Assembly (NCBI GenBank): GCA_031396505.1
Contig: JANNKX010000012.1
Location: forward strand, 1 to 8,627
Source of the DNA: JAAFHS01 sp031396505
GTDB taxonomy: Bacteria; Pseudomonadota; Alphaproteobacteria; Rhodobacterales; Rhodobacteraceae
Length of the DNA stretch: 8,627 nucleotides
Direction of reading: 5' to 3'
This document shows positions 1 to 7,170 of this stretch, in pieces. Within the stretch, counting starts at the first letter, position 1. Each line of letters opens with the position of its first letter. Under the pieces are notes generated by a model. That model was not told the origin of the DNA. It saw only the letters and a list, made by a program, of their open reading frames with translations, and did no database searches. The position numbers were made by a program, and so were the translations under genes.

Positions 1-630
1 ACGAGGCACCTGTGCCGTCGATGCCCGCAACCGCCCCCACAGGCCCACTGCGGCCATCATCCGCGCCACGGCGATTCCCGCCAGCAGGGGGGCCAGCCAC
101 GGGAACAGCGGCACATAATCGGCCATGAACGGGCGCGCCTCTGCCAGCCCGACCCATACCAGCCAGACCGGATCAAACACCGCCGACCGTCCATACCATG
201 GCAGCATGAAAACAACTCCCGCCGCCACCAGCGTCACCGCCGCAGGCAGCCGCAGGAACGCCAGCCCGATCAGACTGCCTAAGGCGATGCAATGCAGAAT
301 GCCAAATAGGATTTTGCCCGTCGGCAGATAAAAGCTGGCGACGGAAATCACCACCGCTGCACCCCAGACCATGCCAAACCGCCACCAGAACGCAGGCCAG
401 CGAATGCCCCGCCCATGCGCCAGCCACAGGCTGATGCCCGCCAGAAACAGGAAACTGCCCGCCACCATCCGCGCCATGTAATAAAAGAATGGCTGCTGCG
501 TCGTGCCCGGCGCGATGTGGCCGAACATCTCAAGATCAAAGGTGAAATGAAACGCCACCATCCCCACAATTGCCGCCGTCCGCGCCAGATCAAGCGCGGC
601 AATCCGTTTGGCGTTCTGCGCCTTAGCCAT
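1..630 (-). CDS. DUF1624 / heparan-alpha-glucosaminide N-acetyltransferase-like membrane protein (3' end outside window)
   Basis: Reading leftward from an ATG at 628-630, the frame stays open for 210 codons to the window edge, so the C-terminus is missing. An in-frame TGA lies four codons before this ATG, which fixes the start at or after it. The N-terminus RIAALDLARTAAIVGMVAFH followed by FTFDLEMFG (residues 9-37) matches the start of the DUF1624/HGSNAT catalytic family, with His28 at the place of the family's conserved histidine. FGILHCIALGSL (109-120) is a second familiar block. About six hydrophobic segments are visible (roughly 14-32, 52-72, 84-103, 106-126, 129-146, 172-192), so this is an inner-membrane protein. 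The family is related to membrane acyltransferases that move acetyl groups across the membrane; the substrate here is unknown. It is transcribed divergently from ilvD and no functional link is evident. Confidence 0.85.
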   Translation of the reverse strand, partial: MAKAQNAKRIAALDLARTAAIVGMVAFHFTFDLEMFGHIAPGTTQQPFFYYMARMVAGSFLFLAGISLWLAHGRGIRWPAFWWRFGMVWGAAVVISVASFYLPTGKILFGILHCIALGSLIGLAFLRLPAAVTLVAAGVVFMLPWYGRSAVFDPVWLVWVGLAEARPFMADYVPLFPWLAPLLAGIAVARMMAAVGLWGRLRASTAQVPR

Positions 631-773
631 GCGTCTGCCTCATGCCTGTTTGGTAACCACCCTAACAATCCCTGCGGAATTGGAAACCCGCGCCTTTCCC
701 GCAATCCGTCTTGCCCCTTGCCGCATGGCCCTTTATCCCTGCCATCAAGCCAAGCCGCGAAGGGAAGCCCGCC
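631..773. promoter_or_regulatory. Divergent intergenic region between the DUF1624 gene and ilvD
   Basis: This 143-bp gap must hold the promoters of both flanking genes, which point away from each other. On the plus strand the best candidate I can see is TTGCCC at 711-716 and TTTATC at 732-737. The spacer is only 15 bp, so the match is weak. An AAGGGAAG ribosome binding site sits just before the ilvD ATG. I see no clear attenuator: there is no leader peptide rich in Leu, Ile or Val codons, and no strong hairpin. Confidence 0.35.
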
Positions 774-2510
774 ATGACCACCAACACCCGTTTTGACAAA
801 TCGAAACTTCCCAGCCGCCACGTCACCGAAGGCCCCGCCCGCGCGCCCCATCGCAGCTATTTCTACGCCATGGGCATCACCGAGGAAGAAATTCACCAGC
901 CCTGGGTCGGCGTTGCCACCTGCTGGAACGAGGCCGCCCCCTGCAACATTTCGCTGAACCGGCAGGCGCAGATCGTCAAGCACGGCGTCAAAAAGGCGGG
1001 TGGCACCCCCCGTGAATTCACCACCATCACCGTGACCGACGGCATCGCCATGGGCCATGAAGGCATGCGCTCCAGCCTCGCCTCGCGCGATGCCATTGCC
1101 GATACCGTTGAACTCACGATGCGCGGGCATTGCTATGACGCACTGGTGGGGCTTGCCGGTTGCGACAAATCACTACCCGGCATGATGATGGCCATGGTGC
1201 GGCTGAACGTACCGTCCGTGTTCATCTACGGCGGTTCCATCCTGCCCGGCCGCCTGAACGGCAAAGATGTCACCGTGCAGGACGTGTTCGAGGCGGTGGG
1301 CAAATTTCAGGCCGGCACCTATTCCGAGGCTGAACTTGCCATTCTCGAACGCGTCGCCTGCCCGTCATCGGGCGCTTGCGGCGCGCAATACACCGCCAAC
1401 ACCATGGCCTGCGTGTCCGAGGCAATCGGCCTTGCCCTGCTGAATTCATCGGGCGCACCCGCCCCCTACGAATCGCGCGATATGTATGGCGAGGCGTCGG
1501 GCGTCGCCGTCATGCACCTGATCGAGAAAAACATCCGCGCCCGCGATATCGTGACGCGCAAATCATTGGAAAACGCCGCCCGTGTCGTGGCCTGCACCGG
1601 CGGGTCCACCAATGGCGCGCTGCACCTGCCTGCGATTGCCCATGAGGCGGGCATTGATTTCGATCTGTTCGATGTGGCCGACATCATGCGCGATACACCC
1701 TATTTCGTCGATCTGCGCCCCGGCGGGAAATACGTGGCCAAGGATCTGTACGAGGTCGGTGGCGTGCCCGTGGTGATGAAAGAGTTGATGAAGGCAGGTC
1801 TGATGCACACCGATTGCATCACCGCATCGGGCCGCACCATCGGCGAGGAACTCGACATGATCACCGGCGAGGCGGATGGCCGCGTGATCTATTCCATCGC
1901 CACGCCCATCACCAAGACCGGCGGCGTTGTCGGCCTGAAAGGCAATCTTGCCCCCGAAGGTGCCATCGTCAAGGTCGCAGGCATGACCGAGGCTGAACAG
2001 GTGTTTTCCGGCCCCGCCCGCGTGTTCGAATGCGAAGAAGACGCGTTCGAGGCCGTGAGAAACCGCGCCTACCACGAAGGCGAGGTGATCGTCATCCGCA
2101 ATGAAGGCCCTGCTGGCGGGCCGGGGATGCGCGAAATGCTGTCCACCACCGCCGCCCTGTCGGGGCAGGGCATGGGCAAAAAGGTGGCGCTGATCACCGA
2201 TGGGCGCTTTTCGGGTGCCACGCGCGGGTTCTGCGTCGGCCACGTCGGACCCGAGGCCGCGCATGGCGGCCCGATTGCCCTGCTGATGACCGGCGATATT
2301 ATCACGCTGAATGCCCTGACCGGCGAGATTTCGGTCGCGCTCAGCGATGCCGAACTCGCCGCCCGCAAGGCGCAGTGGAAAGGCCCACGCGAGACACAAT
2401 ATACCACCGGCGCGCTGTGGAAATACGCCAAACTTGTCGGCGGTGCGCGCAACGGGGCTGTCACACATCCGGGGGCCAAGACGGAACGCCATGTTTACAT
2501 GGATCAGTAG
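774..2510 (+). CDS. ilvD: Dihydroxy-acid dehydratase
   Basis: IlvD dehydrates 2,3-dihydroxy-isovalerate and 2,3-dihydroxy-3-methylvalerate to the 2-keto acids that precede valine and isoleucine (the valine branch also feeds leucine and pantothenate). It is a cytoplasmic Fe-S enzyme. The protein is 578 aa from the ATG at 774, which has AAGGGAAG about 8 nt upstream; an in-frame TTG at 711 would add 21 unlikely residues. Three cysteines stand at family cluster positions: Cys57 (APCN), Cys130 (GCDKSLPG, signature 1) and Cys202 (SSGACGAQYTANT). Signature 2, TDGRFSGATRG, lies at about 475-485 and carries the serine that acts as catalytic base. The length and the three-cysteine spacing fit the [2Fe-2S] subgroup known from plants and many bacteria better than the ~616-aa [4Fe-4S] E. 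coli enzyme; that assignment is an inference. The gene ends inside the next gene. Confidence 0.97.
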   Translation: MTTNTRFDKSKLPSRHVTEGPARAPHRSYFYAMGITEEEIHQPWVGVATCWNEAAPCNISLNRQAQIVKHGVKKAGGTPREFTTITVTDGIAMGHEGMRSSLASRDAIADTVELTMRGHCYDALVGLAGCDKSLPGMMMAMVRLNVPSVFIYGGSILPGRLNGKDVTVQDVFEAVGKFQAGTYSEAELAILERVACPSSGACGAQYTANTMACVSEAIGLALLNSSGAPAPYESRDMYGEASGVAVMHLIEKNIRARDIVTRKSLENAARVVACTGGSTNGALHLPAIAHEAGIDFDLFDVADIMRDTPYFVDLRPGGKYVAKDLYEVGGVPVVMKELMKAGLMHTDCITASGRTIGEELDMITGEADGRVIYSIATPITKTGGVVGLKGNLAPEGAIVKVAGMTEAEQVFSGPARVFECEEDAFEAVRNRAYHEGEVIVIRNEGPAGGPGMREMLSTTAALSGQGMGKKVALITDGRFSGATRGFCVGHVGPEAAHGGPIALLMTGDIITLNALTGEISVALSDAELAARKAQWKGPRETQYTTGALWKYAKLVGGARNGAVTHPGAKTERHVYMDQ

Positions 2511-3054
2511 ACCGCTGATCCTTGCGTTGACGCTGGGCGCTTGTGTGCCCGGAACCGGGGGCTTTTCCACGCCCCGCACGGCGCCCGTGCTGGACGGGGC
2601 CATGCAGGTTGGCCTGCCGCGCGGCTATTGCATCGACAGGCGCGCCGGGCGGCAGGCGGATGACACCGCCGTTATCGTCATGGGCCGCTGCCGCACTGAT
2701 GTGGACGCCACCCCCGCCATCCTGACCACCGCCATCGGCCCCGCCGCATCCGGCGGCGTTCTCGATGGCGGCGGGGCAGCACTCGCCGCTTATTTCACAT
2801 CCGACGCCGGTCGCGCCGCCCTCAGCCGGAATGGCCGCGCCAATGCCGTGTCCATCCAGCAGGCCAAAATGGTTGGCCCCGCCTTCGTTTTGCGCATTGC
2901 CGACCGGAATGCCGGTATCTCATGGCGCGGCGTGCAGAACGTCGCTGGCCGCCTTGTCACCCTCACCGTCAGCTTTCCGTCCGGTGCCGATGCTGATGGC
3001 GAGGCACTGCTGATCAATACCCTGCGCCTGACCGCGCAGGCAAACGCGCCTTAA
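2491..3054 (+). CDS. Small putative lipoprotein of unknown function
   Basis: The protein has 187 aa and I do not recognise its family. The start at ATG 2491 overlaps the end of ilvD by 20 bp in another frame, with a modest GGAA-type ribosome binding site in the ilvD coding sequence. The N-terminus MFTWISRPLILALTLGAC is a short lipoprotein signal: one arginine, a hydrophobic core and a lipobox LGAC ending in Cys18. This suggests a lipid-anchored periplasmic protein. The mature part has two further cysteines, in YCID (Cys47) and GRCR (Cys67), and a predicted alpha/beta body without transmembrane segments. The ilvD overlap implies co-transcription and probably translational coupling, but gives no clue to function. 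The frame is open further upstream within ilvD, but those codons are a shadow of ilvD. Confidence 0.75.
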   Translation: MFTWISRPLILALTLGACVPGTGGFSTPRTAPVLDGAMQVGLPRGYCIDRRAGRQADDTAVIVMGRCRTDVDATPAILTTAIGPAASGGVLDGGGAALAAYFTSDAGRAALSRNGRANAVSIQQAKMVGPAFVLRIADRNAGISWRGVQNVAGRLVTLTVSFPSGADADGEALLINTLRLTAQANAP

Positions 3055-3081
3055 CCTATGCCTATGTCACAGGATATGCTT

Positions 3082-3127
3082 TTGACTTAGGGTGAAGTCT
3101 TTACACTTTCGGCGCGATATACATAAC
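3082..3127 (+). promoter_or_regulatory. Possible promoter region with a small inverted repeat
   Basis: The 127-bp gap 3055-3181 is AT-richer than its surroundings. It contains TTGACT at 3082-3087, a perfect -35-like hexamer in five of six positions, and TTTACA at 3100-3105 followed 16 bp later by CATAAC at 3122-3127. The first hexamer overlaps an inverted repeat, GACTT (3084-3088) and AAGTC (3095-3099) with a 6-nt spacer, which could be an operator half-site pair. No -10 box is well matched, so the exact promoter is uncertain. No terminator for the upstream lipoprotein gene was seen here. Confidence 0.3.
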
Positions 3128-3181
3128 GTCACGCAATCACGCACATCTGCCGTGATTGTTGCCTTGTTGGAAACGAACGCA

Positions 3182-3955
3182 ATGGCTGGCCGGTTCGACA
3201 GATTGTTCGACAGATTTCTGCAACGGCGCGTGCAAGGCCGCTGGCAGGAACTGGCCGATGATGCCCCCGCAATGGATCTTGACCGCCTGCGCGCCCTGCG
3301 CGGCCGCGCGCGTGCCATGCGGCGGCAGTTGGACCGCGTGCTTCATCTGGCCGAACACCGGCTGTCTCTGCCCGTCATCGGGTCCAGCGCCATCCGCAAA
3401 CCCATGGGCACCGACTGGGCCTGGCGCCCCATGCTCTGGCACGGCCCGATTCCCGTGCCCGGCTTTGCCTCGGTGCCCGCCAAGGCACAGGTCTGCGATG
3501 GGGCCACCATCTTTCATGATTGCCGCCGTTCCGAACTGACCGTGCGCCAGGTCCGCAACACCCGCGAAAGCGATATTGCGCCCTTCGGGTTCCGCATGGA
3601 TGTGTTCCGTTTTGACGGATCTTTCCTGTCCCTAGTGATCGATCTGCCCGAAGAAGCCGCACAGGGGCTAAAGCTGCGCCACCTGATCCGGCTGGATGTG
3701 ATTGTCGAAATGGAAAAGCCGCTTGAAATCTTTGCCCGGCTGAACATCAAACATGGTCCCAACGTCGAACAGATCGTGCGCGAACTGCCCCTGAACGAAG
3801 AAGAGGTGATGGTCGAATTCGACCTCGCCTATTCCAAGATCAACGAAAAGCGGGTCGAACGGCTGTGGGTCGACCTGATCTTTGAAGGACCAGAGATGAA
3901 CCAGATCATCCTGCGCGATGTCACCTTCTGCCGCAGACCCCGGGCGGAGTTCTGA
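3182..3955 (+). CDS. Conserved hypothetical protein, DUF6478-like
   Basis: The protein has 257 aa from ATG 3182, with GGAAACGA upstream. The frame is open back to a GTG at 3092, but the added 30 residues would start inside the presumed promoter and do not look like protein, so the ATG is preferred. The N-terminal 60 residues are rich in Arg, Leu and Ala and probably helical (RLFDRFLQRRVQGRW, then RALRGRARAMRRQL). The rest resembles a beta-rich domain: WAWRPMLWHGPIPVPG (79-94), GATIFHDC (107-114), and FRMDVFRFDGSFLSLVIDLP (137-156). There is no signal peptide or membrane segment. From memory it resembles the DUF6478 proteins that Rhodobacteraceae carry near gpmI; no biochemical function is known to me. 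Its stop lies 4 nt before the next start, so the two genes are probably coupled. Confidence 0.7.
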   Translation: MAGRFDRLFDRFLQRRVQGRWQELADDAPAMDLDRLRALRGRARAMRRQLDRVLHLAEHRLSLPVIGSSAIRKPMGTDWAWRPMLWHGPIPVPGFASVPAKAQVCDGATIFHDCRRSELTVRQVRNTRESDIAPFGFRMDVFRFDGSFLSLVIDLPEEAAQGLKLRHLIRLDVIVEMEKPLEIFARLNIKHGPNVEQIVRELPLNEEEVMVEFDLAYSKINEKRVERLWVDLIFEGPEMNQIILRDVTFCRRPRAEF

Positions 3956-3959
3956 TATC

Positions 3960-4334
3960 ATGGGCGAACATGTGCTGACCAAAACACGTATCCGCGCGGG
4001 CATTTGGGAAGGTATCCTGACCGGCGTCGCAGGCGAGCCGAAACTGGAAGTGTTGCTGCTGGAACAGCATATCCCCGGTGTCAGCGTTGCCCCCGCGACG
4101 GACAAGCCCGGTGCCTGGGCCGTCAGCGTGCCGATCCCGGCCGCCGCGTTGTCCGAAGGTGTACAGACATTCCTGATCCGCGAAGCAGGCAGCTTTGAAA
4201 CGCTGGCGCATTTCACCATCGTCACGGGCGTCGCCATGGAAGATGACCTGCGCGCCGAGATCGATCTTTTGCGTGCCGAACTGGATATGCTGAAACGCGC
4301 GTTCCGGCGGCATTGTCTGGAAACCGCATCTTAA
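3960..4334 (+). CDS. Small conserved hypothetical protein with C-terminal coiled coil
   Basis: The protein has 124 aa from ATG 3960, with GGAG at 3946-3949 giving a good 10-nt spacing; the preceding gene stops 4 nt upstream. Residues 1-90 look like a compact beta domain (RIRAGIWEGILTG, then PKLEVLLLEQHIPGVSV, then AWAVSVPIPAAAL). The C-terminus, about 95-117, has leucines spaced as in a short amphipathic coiled coil (LRAEIDLLRAELDMLKRAF). This suggests oligomerisation or binding to a partner, most simply the protein encoded just upstream. It has no signal peptide or membrane segment. I do not recognise the family. The stop is followed 21 nt later by a strong hairpin, so this is the last gene of its transcript. 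Confidence 0.75.
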   Translation: MGEHVLTKTRIRAGIWEGILTGVAGEPKLEVLLLEQHIPGVSVAPATDKPGAWAVSVPIPAAALSEGVQTFLIREAGSFETLAHFTIVTGVAMEDDLRAEIDLLRAELDMLKRAFRRHCLETAS

Positions 4335-4355
4335 AGCGGATCACCTGTATTTGTT

Positions 4356-4400
4356 GCGTGTTGCATCTGACCGGCTGAACCAGGGTCAGACGCAACACGC
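4356..4400 (+). terminator. Hairpin, likely intrinsic terminator of the two-gene unit
   Basis: The arms are 4356-4372 (GCGTGTTGCATCTGACC) and 4384-4400 (GGTCAGACGCAACACGC). They pair over 17 bp with a single A-C mismatch around an 11-nt loop. The hairpin lies 21 nt after the stop of the upstream gene and is followed by TTT only, so the U-tract is weak. AAAGCG at 4333-4338 can also pair with CGCTTT at 4398-4403, giving an alternative extended fold. The low U content and long stem leave open that it is a dispersed palindromic repeat rather than a pure terminator. Confidence 0.6.
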
Positions 4401-4406
4401 TTTAGT

Positions 4407-4473
4407 CACGATTTTTCTGCAAGAAATCCGGCCCCTACGTAGGGCCCGACAGATTTTTCGCAGAAAAATCGTG
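4407..4473. repeat. Nested palindrome cluster upstream of gpmI
   Basis: A perfect 14-bp inverted repeat bounds the element: CACGATTTTTCTGC (4407-4420) and GCAGAAAAATCGTG (4460-4473). Each end can also fold alone: the right end is GATTTTTC-GCA-GAAAAATC (4452-4470) with 8-bp perfect arms, and the left end is an imperfect counterpart (4410-4428). The centre holds the perfect palindrome CCCTACGTAGGG. The whole can therefore form one 67-nt cruciform or two smaller hairpins around a central palindrome. TTTTC-GC-GAAAA palindromes are, to my recollection, common between genes in Rhodobacteraceae. The function is unknown; a terminator, a small mobile palindromic repeat or a protein-binding site are all possible. 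Confidence 0.7.
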
Positions 4474-4528
4474 GCATGTCGGCGGCCTCGGGGCTAGACC
4501 TATGGTCGACGTGCGAAAGGTCTGATCC

Positions 4529-6040
4529 ATGGTGAAACCCGTTGTTCTGTGCATCCTTGACGGTTGGGGCATCGGCACCAGCCCCGTCGCCAATGCGCCC
4601 GCCCTTGCCGATGTGCCAAACTTCAACCGCATCTGGGCCACCTGCCCCCATGCCCAACTGATCACCCACGGCCCCGATGTCGGCCTGCCGCGCGGCCAGA
4701 TGGGCAATTCCGAGGTCGGCCACACCAATATCGGTGCGGGCCGCGTCGTGGCCATGGATCTGGGTGCCATTGATCTTGCGGTCGAAGATGGCAGCTTTGC
4801 CCAGAACGCGGGCCTGCAGGATTTCATCGCCAAACTGCGCGCCACGCGCGGCACCGCCCATCTGATCGGCGTTGTGTCCGGTGGCGGCGTGCACGGCCAT
4901 ATCACCCATCTGACCGCCGCCGCCCATGCCATCTCCACCGCAGGCGTGCCCGTCGCCATCCACGCCATCACCGACGGGCGCGATGTCGCCCCCACATCCG
5001 GTGCAGGTTTCATTGCCACCCTCACCGCAAACCTGCCGCCGGGCGCGCGCATTGCCACTGTGATCGGGCGCTACTGGGCGCTGGACCGTGACAACCGCTG
5101 GGACCGCGTCGCGCGCGCCTATCATGCCATGGTGCAGGGCGACGGCCTGCCCGCCGCCACCGCATCCGATGCCGTCACCGCCGCCTATGCCCGCGCTGAA
5201 ACCGATGAATTCATCGCCCCCACTGTCATCGCAGGCTACACTGGCGCACGCGACGGCGACGGCATTTTCTGCCTGAACTTCCGGGGCGACCGCGCGCGTG
5301 AGATTCTGTCCGCCCTCGGTGCCCCCGCCTTTACCGACTTTGACACCGGCCCCCGCCCCGTATGGGCCGCCATGCTGGGCATGGTCGAATACTCCACCGC
5401 CCACAGCGCCTTCATGACCACCGCCTACCCCAAGCACAGCATCGCCAACACCCTTGGCGAATGGGTGGCCAACCATGGCAAAACCCAGTTCCGCCTCGCT
5501 GAAACCGAAAAATACCCCCATGTCACCTTCTTTCTGAACGGTGGCCGCGAAGTCCCCTTTGTTGGCGAAACCCGCCATATGGCCCCGTCACCCCGCGTCG
5601 CCACCTATGATCTGCAACCCGAAATGTCGTCAGCCGAGGTTGCCGATCATCTGGTGGATGCCATCGCGTCCGGCCATGACCTGATCGTCGTGAACTTCGC
5701 CAACCCCGATATGGTCGGCCATACTGGCATCCTCTCCGCCGCGATACTGGCGTGCGAGGCGGTTGATGCGGGCCTTGGCCGCGCCTTGGATGCCCTTGAA
5801 AAAGCGGGCGGTGCCATGATTGTCACCGCCGATCATGGCAATTGCGAACTGATGGTCGATCCCGTCACCGGTGGGCCGCACACATCACACACCACCAACC
5901 CCGTGCCCGTTATTCTGGTCGGCGGCCCCCCCGGCGCACGCCTGCGCGATGGACGCCTTGCCGATCTGGCCCCCACCCTGCTGGCCTTGATGGGCCTGCC
6001 CCAACCGCCCGAAATGACCGGGCAAAGCCTGATCGCATGA
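4529..6040 (+). CDS. gpmI: 2,3-bisphosphoglycerate-independent phosphoglycerate mutase
   Basis: GpmI interconverts 3- and 2-phosphoglycerate in glycolysis and gluconeogenesis through a phosphoserine intermediate, using two Mn2+ ions, in the cytoplasm. The protein has 503 aa, close to the usual ~510, from ATG 4529 with AAAGG 8 nt upstream. All family motifs are intact: Asp11 in LDGWG (metal), catalytic Ser61 in GNSEVGHTNIGAGR, VHGHITHL (His122 region), TDGRDVAP (148-155), RYWALDRDNRWDR (181-193), FRGDR (251-255, phosphate binding), NPDMVGHTG (Asp394, His398), TADHGN (Asp435, His436) and GPHTSHTTNPVP (449-460). It is unrelated to the cofactor-dependent GpmA. It leads an operon with the envC-like gene and ctpA, overlapping the first by an ATGA. 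The start of transcription probably lies between the palindromes and 4529, but no clear promoter is visible. Confidence 0.97.
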   Translation: MVKPVVLCILDGWGIGTSPVANAPALADVPNFNRIWATCPHAQLITHGPDVGLPRGQMGNSEVGHTNIGAGRVVAMDLGAIDLAVEDGSFAQNAGLQDFIAKLRATRGTAHLIGVVSGGGVHGHITHLTAAAHAISTAGVPVAIHAITDGRDVAPTSGAGFIATLTANLPPGARIATVIGRYWALDRDNRWDRVARAYHAMVQGDGLPAATASDAVTAAYARAETDEFIAPTVIAGYTGARDGDGIFCLNFRGDRAREILSALGAPAFTDFDTGPRPVWAAMLGMVEYSTAHSAFMTTAYPKHSIANTLGEWVANHGKTQFRLAETEKYPHVTFFLNGGREVPFVGETRHMAPSPRVATYDLQPEMSSAEVADHLVDAIASGHDLIVVNFANPDMVGHTGILSAAILACEAVDAGLGRALDALEKAGGAMIVTADHGNCELMVDPVTGGPHTSHTTNPVPVILVGGPPGARLRDGRLADLAPTLLALMGLPQPPEMTGQSLIA

Positions 6041-7167
6041 TCCGCGCCACGGCCCTTGCCCTGATGCTTTGCGCGCCCGCCCCCGGACCCGCCCATGCGC
6101 AGGATGTCGCAACCGACGCGGCCGCCGCCAGCGCCAATCTTGCCGCTGCCGTCGATGCCCTGCAAACCGCCACCGCATCGAGTGACCGCGTTGCCGCCCT
6201 GACCCAGACCATCACCGCCTATGAACAGGGCCTTGGTACCCTGCGCGAGGCTTTGCGTCAGGTCGCCATCCGCGAGGCCGCCCTGCAACTGCAACTCGAT
6301 GCGAAACGTGATCAGGTCGCCCAATTGCTGGGTGTGCTGACGCAGCTTGAATCCGAACCCGGCCCCTTGCTGTTGCTGCACCCTTCCGGCCCCGTTGGCA
6401 CCGTGCAATCGGGGCTGCTGCTGACCGAGGTCACTCCCGCCTTGCAAGCCGAGGCCGACGCCCTGCGCCTGCAATTGACCGAATTGCGCGACCTGCGCGA
6501 TCTGCAACGCGCCGCCGGTGAAACCCTTGAAACCGGCCTTGCCGCTGCACAGGCCGCCCGTACCGCGCTCAGCAAGGCCATATCCGACCGCACCGATCTG
6601 CCCCGCCGCTTCACCGAAGACCCCGAGGTCTTGCGCGGCCTGCTGAATAGCGCCGACACGCTGGAGGCGTTTGCCAACGGCCTGACCCTGTCCGAAAACC
6701 CTGACGAAGATTTCACCACCACGCGCGGCACCCTGCCCCTGCCGGCACTTGGCTCGGTCATCCTGCGCGCGGACGAGGCCGATGCCGCAGGCGTGCGCCG
6801 CCCCGGCCTCACCCTGTCGACCCGTGCCGGTGCGCTGGTGACGGCACCGCATGCGGCCACCATCCGCTATCGCGGCCCGCTGCTTGACTACGGAAATGTG
6901 ATGATCCTTGAACCCGGTGGCGGCTATCTTCTGGTGCTGGGCGGGTTAGACACGGTTTACGGCGAGGTGGGCAACGTCGTGCCCGCTGGTGCGCCCCTTG
7001 GGCTGATGGGCGGCGGCAAGGCGAATGCAACGGAATTTCTTGCCAATGCCGAAAATGGTGGTAACGGACGCGAGACGGAAACGCTCTATATCGAGTTAAG
7101 ACAGGGATCAGAACCGGTTGATCCGGCGAATTGGTTTGCCCTCACCGGGCAAGAAAAAAAGGACTGA
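6037..7167 (+). CDS. envC: Exported EnvC-type murein hydrolase activator (degenerate LytM/M23 domain)
   Basis: EnvC proteins sit in the periplasm and switch on peptidoglycan amidases at the division site. The 376-aa protein starts at ATG 6037, overlapping the gpmI stop in ATGA, so its translation is likely coupled to gpmI. Residues 1-21 form a signal peptide ending AHA before Gln22. Residues ~25-215 are Ala/Leu/Gln-rich and predicted to be long coiled coils. Residues ~239-367 form the LytM domain (LVTAPHAATIRYRG, YGNVMILEPGGGYLLVLGGL, VVPAGAPLGLMG, VDPANWF). The zinc ligands of active M23 peptidases are absent: the HxGxD site reads RPGLTLST (255-262) and the HLHFE site reads TLYIELR (349-355). 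It should therefore be a non-enzymatic activator, as known for EnvC. The neighbour ctpA is also periplasmic. The EnvC name rests on architecture and context. Confidence 0.88.
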   Translation: MIRATALALMLCAPAPGPAHAQDVATDAAAASANLAAAVDALQTATASSDRVAALTQTITAYEQGLGTLREALRQVAIREAALQLQLDAKRDQVAQLLGVLTQLESEPGPLLLLHPSGPVGTVQSGLLLTEVTPALQAEADALRLQLTELRDLRDLQRAAGETLETGLAAAQAARTALSKAISDRTDLPRRFTEDPEVLRGLLNSADTLEAFANGLTLSENPDEDFTTTRGTLPLPALGSVILRADEADAAGVRRPGLTLSTRAGALVTAPHAATIRYRGPLLDYGNVMILEPGGGYLLVLGGLDTVYGEVGNVVPAGAPLGLMGGGKANATEFLANAENGGNGRETETLYIELRQGSEPVDPANWFALTGQEKKD

Positions 7168-7170
7168 CGC

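Noticed and set aside
348..1130. A 260-codon minus-strand open frame spanning the DUF1624 gene start, the intergenic gap and ilvD
   Set aside because: It is in a different frame from the true DUF1624 gene, crosses both genes and the gap, and encodes no recognisable protein.
1563..2603. A 346-codon minus-strand open frame opposite ilvD
   Set aside because: Antisense shadow of ilvD with no family resemblance.
3092..3181. N-terminal extension of the DUF6478-like protein from a GTG
   Set aside because: It would begin within the promoter-like AT-rich segment, lacks a ribosome binding site of quality, and the added residues look non-coding.
4472..4500. A gpmI promoter with TGGCAT and TAGACC boxes at 17-bp spacing
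   Set aside because: The -35 box matches the consensus at only two positions, so it is not reported as a feature.
4406..5578. A 390-codon open frame on the minus strand opposite gpmI
   Set aside because: It lies antisense to a gene with all catalytic motifs intact. The translation is Gly/Ala/Asp-rich low-complexity sequence of the kind produced by third-position GC bias.
5833..6852. A 339-codon open frame on the minus strand across the gpmI/envC border
   Set aside because: It spans two well-supported genes in antisense and consists of Gly/Gln-rich shadow sequence.
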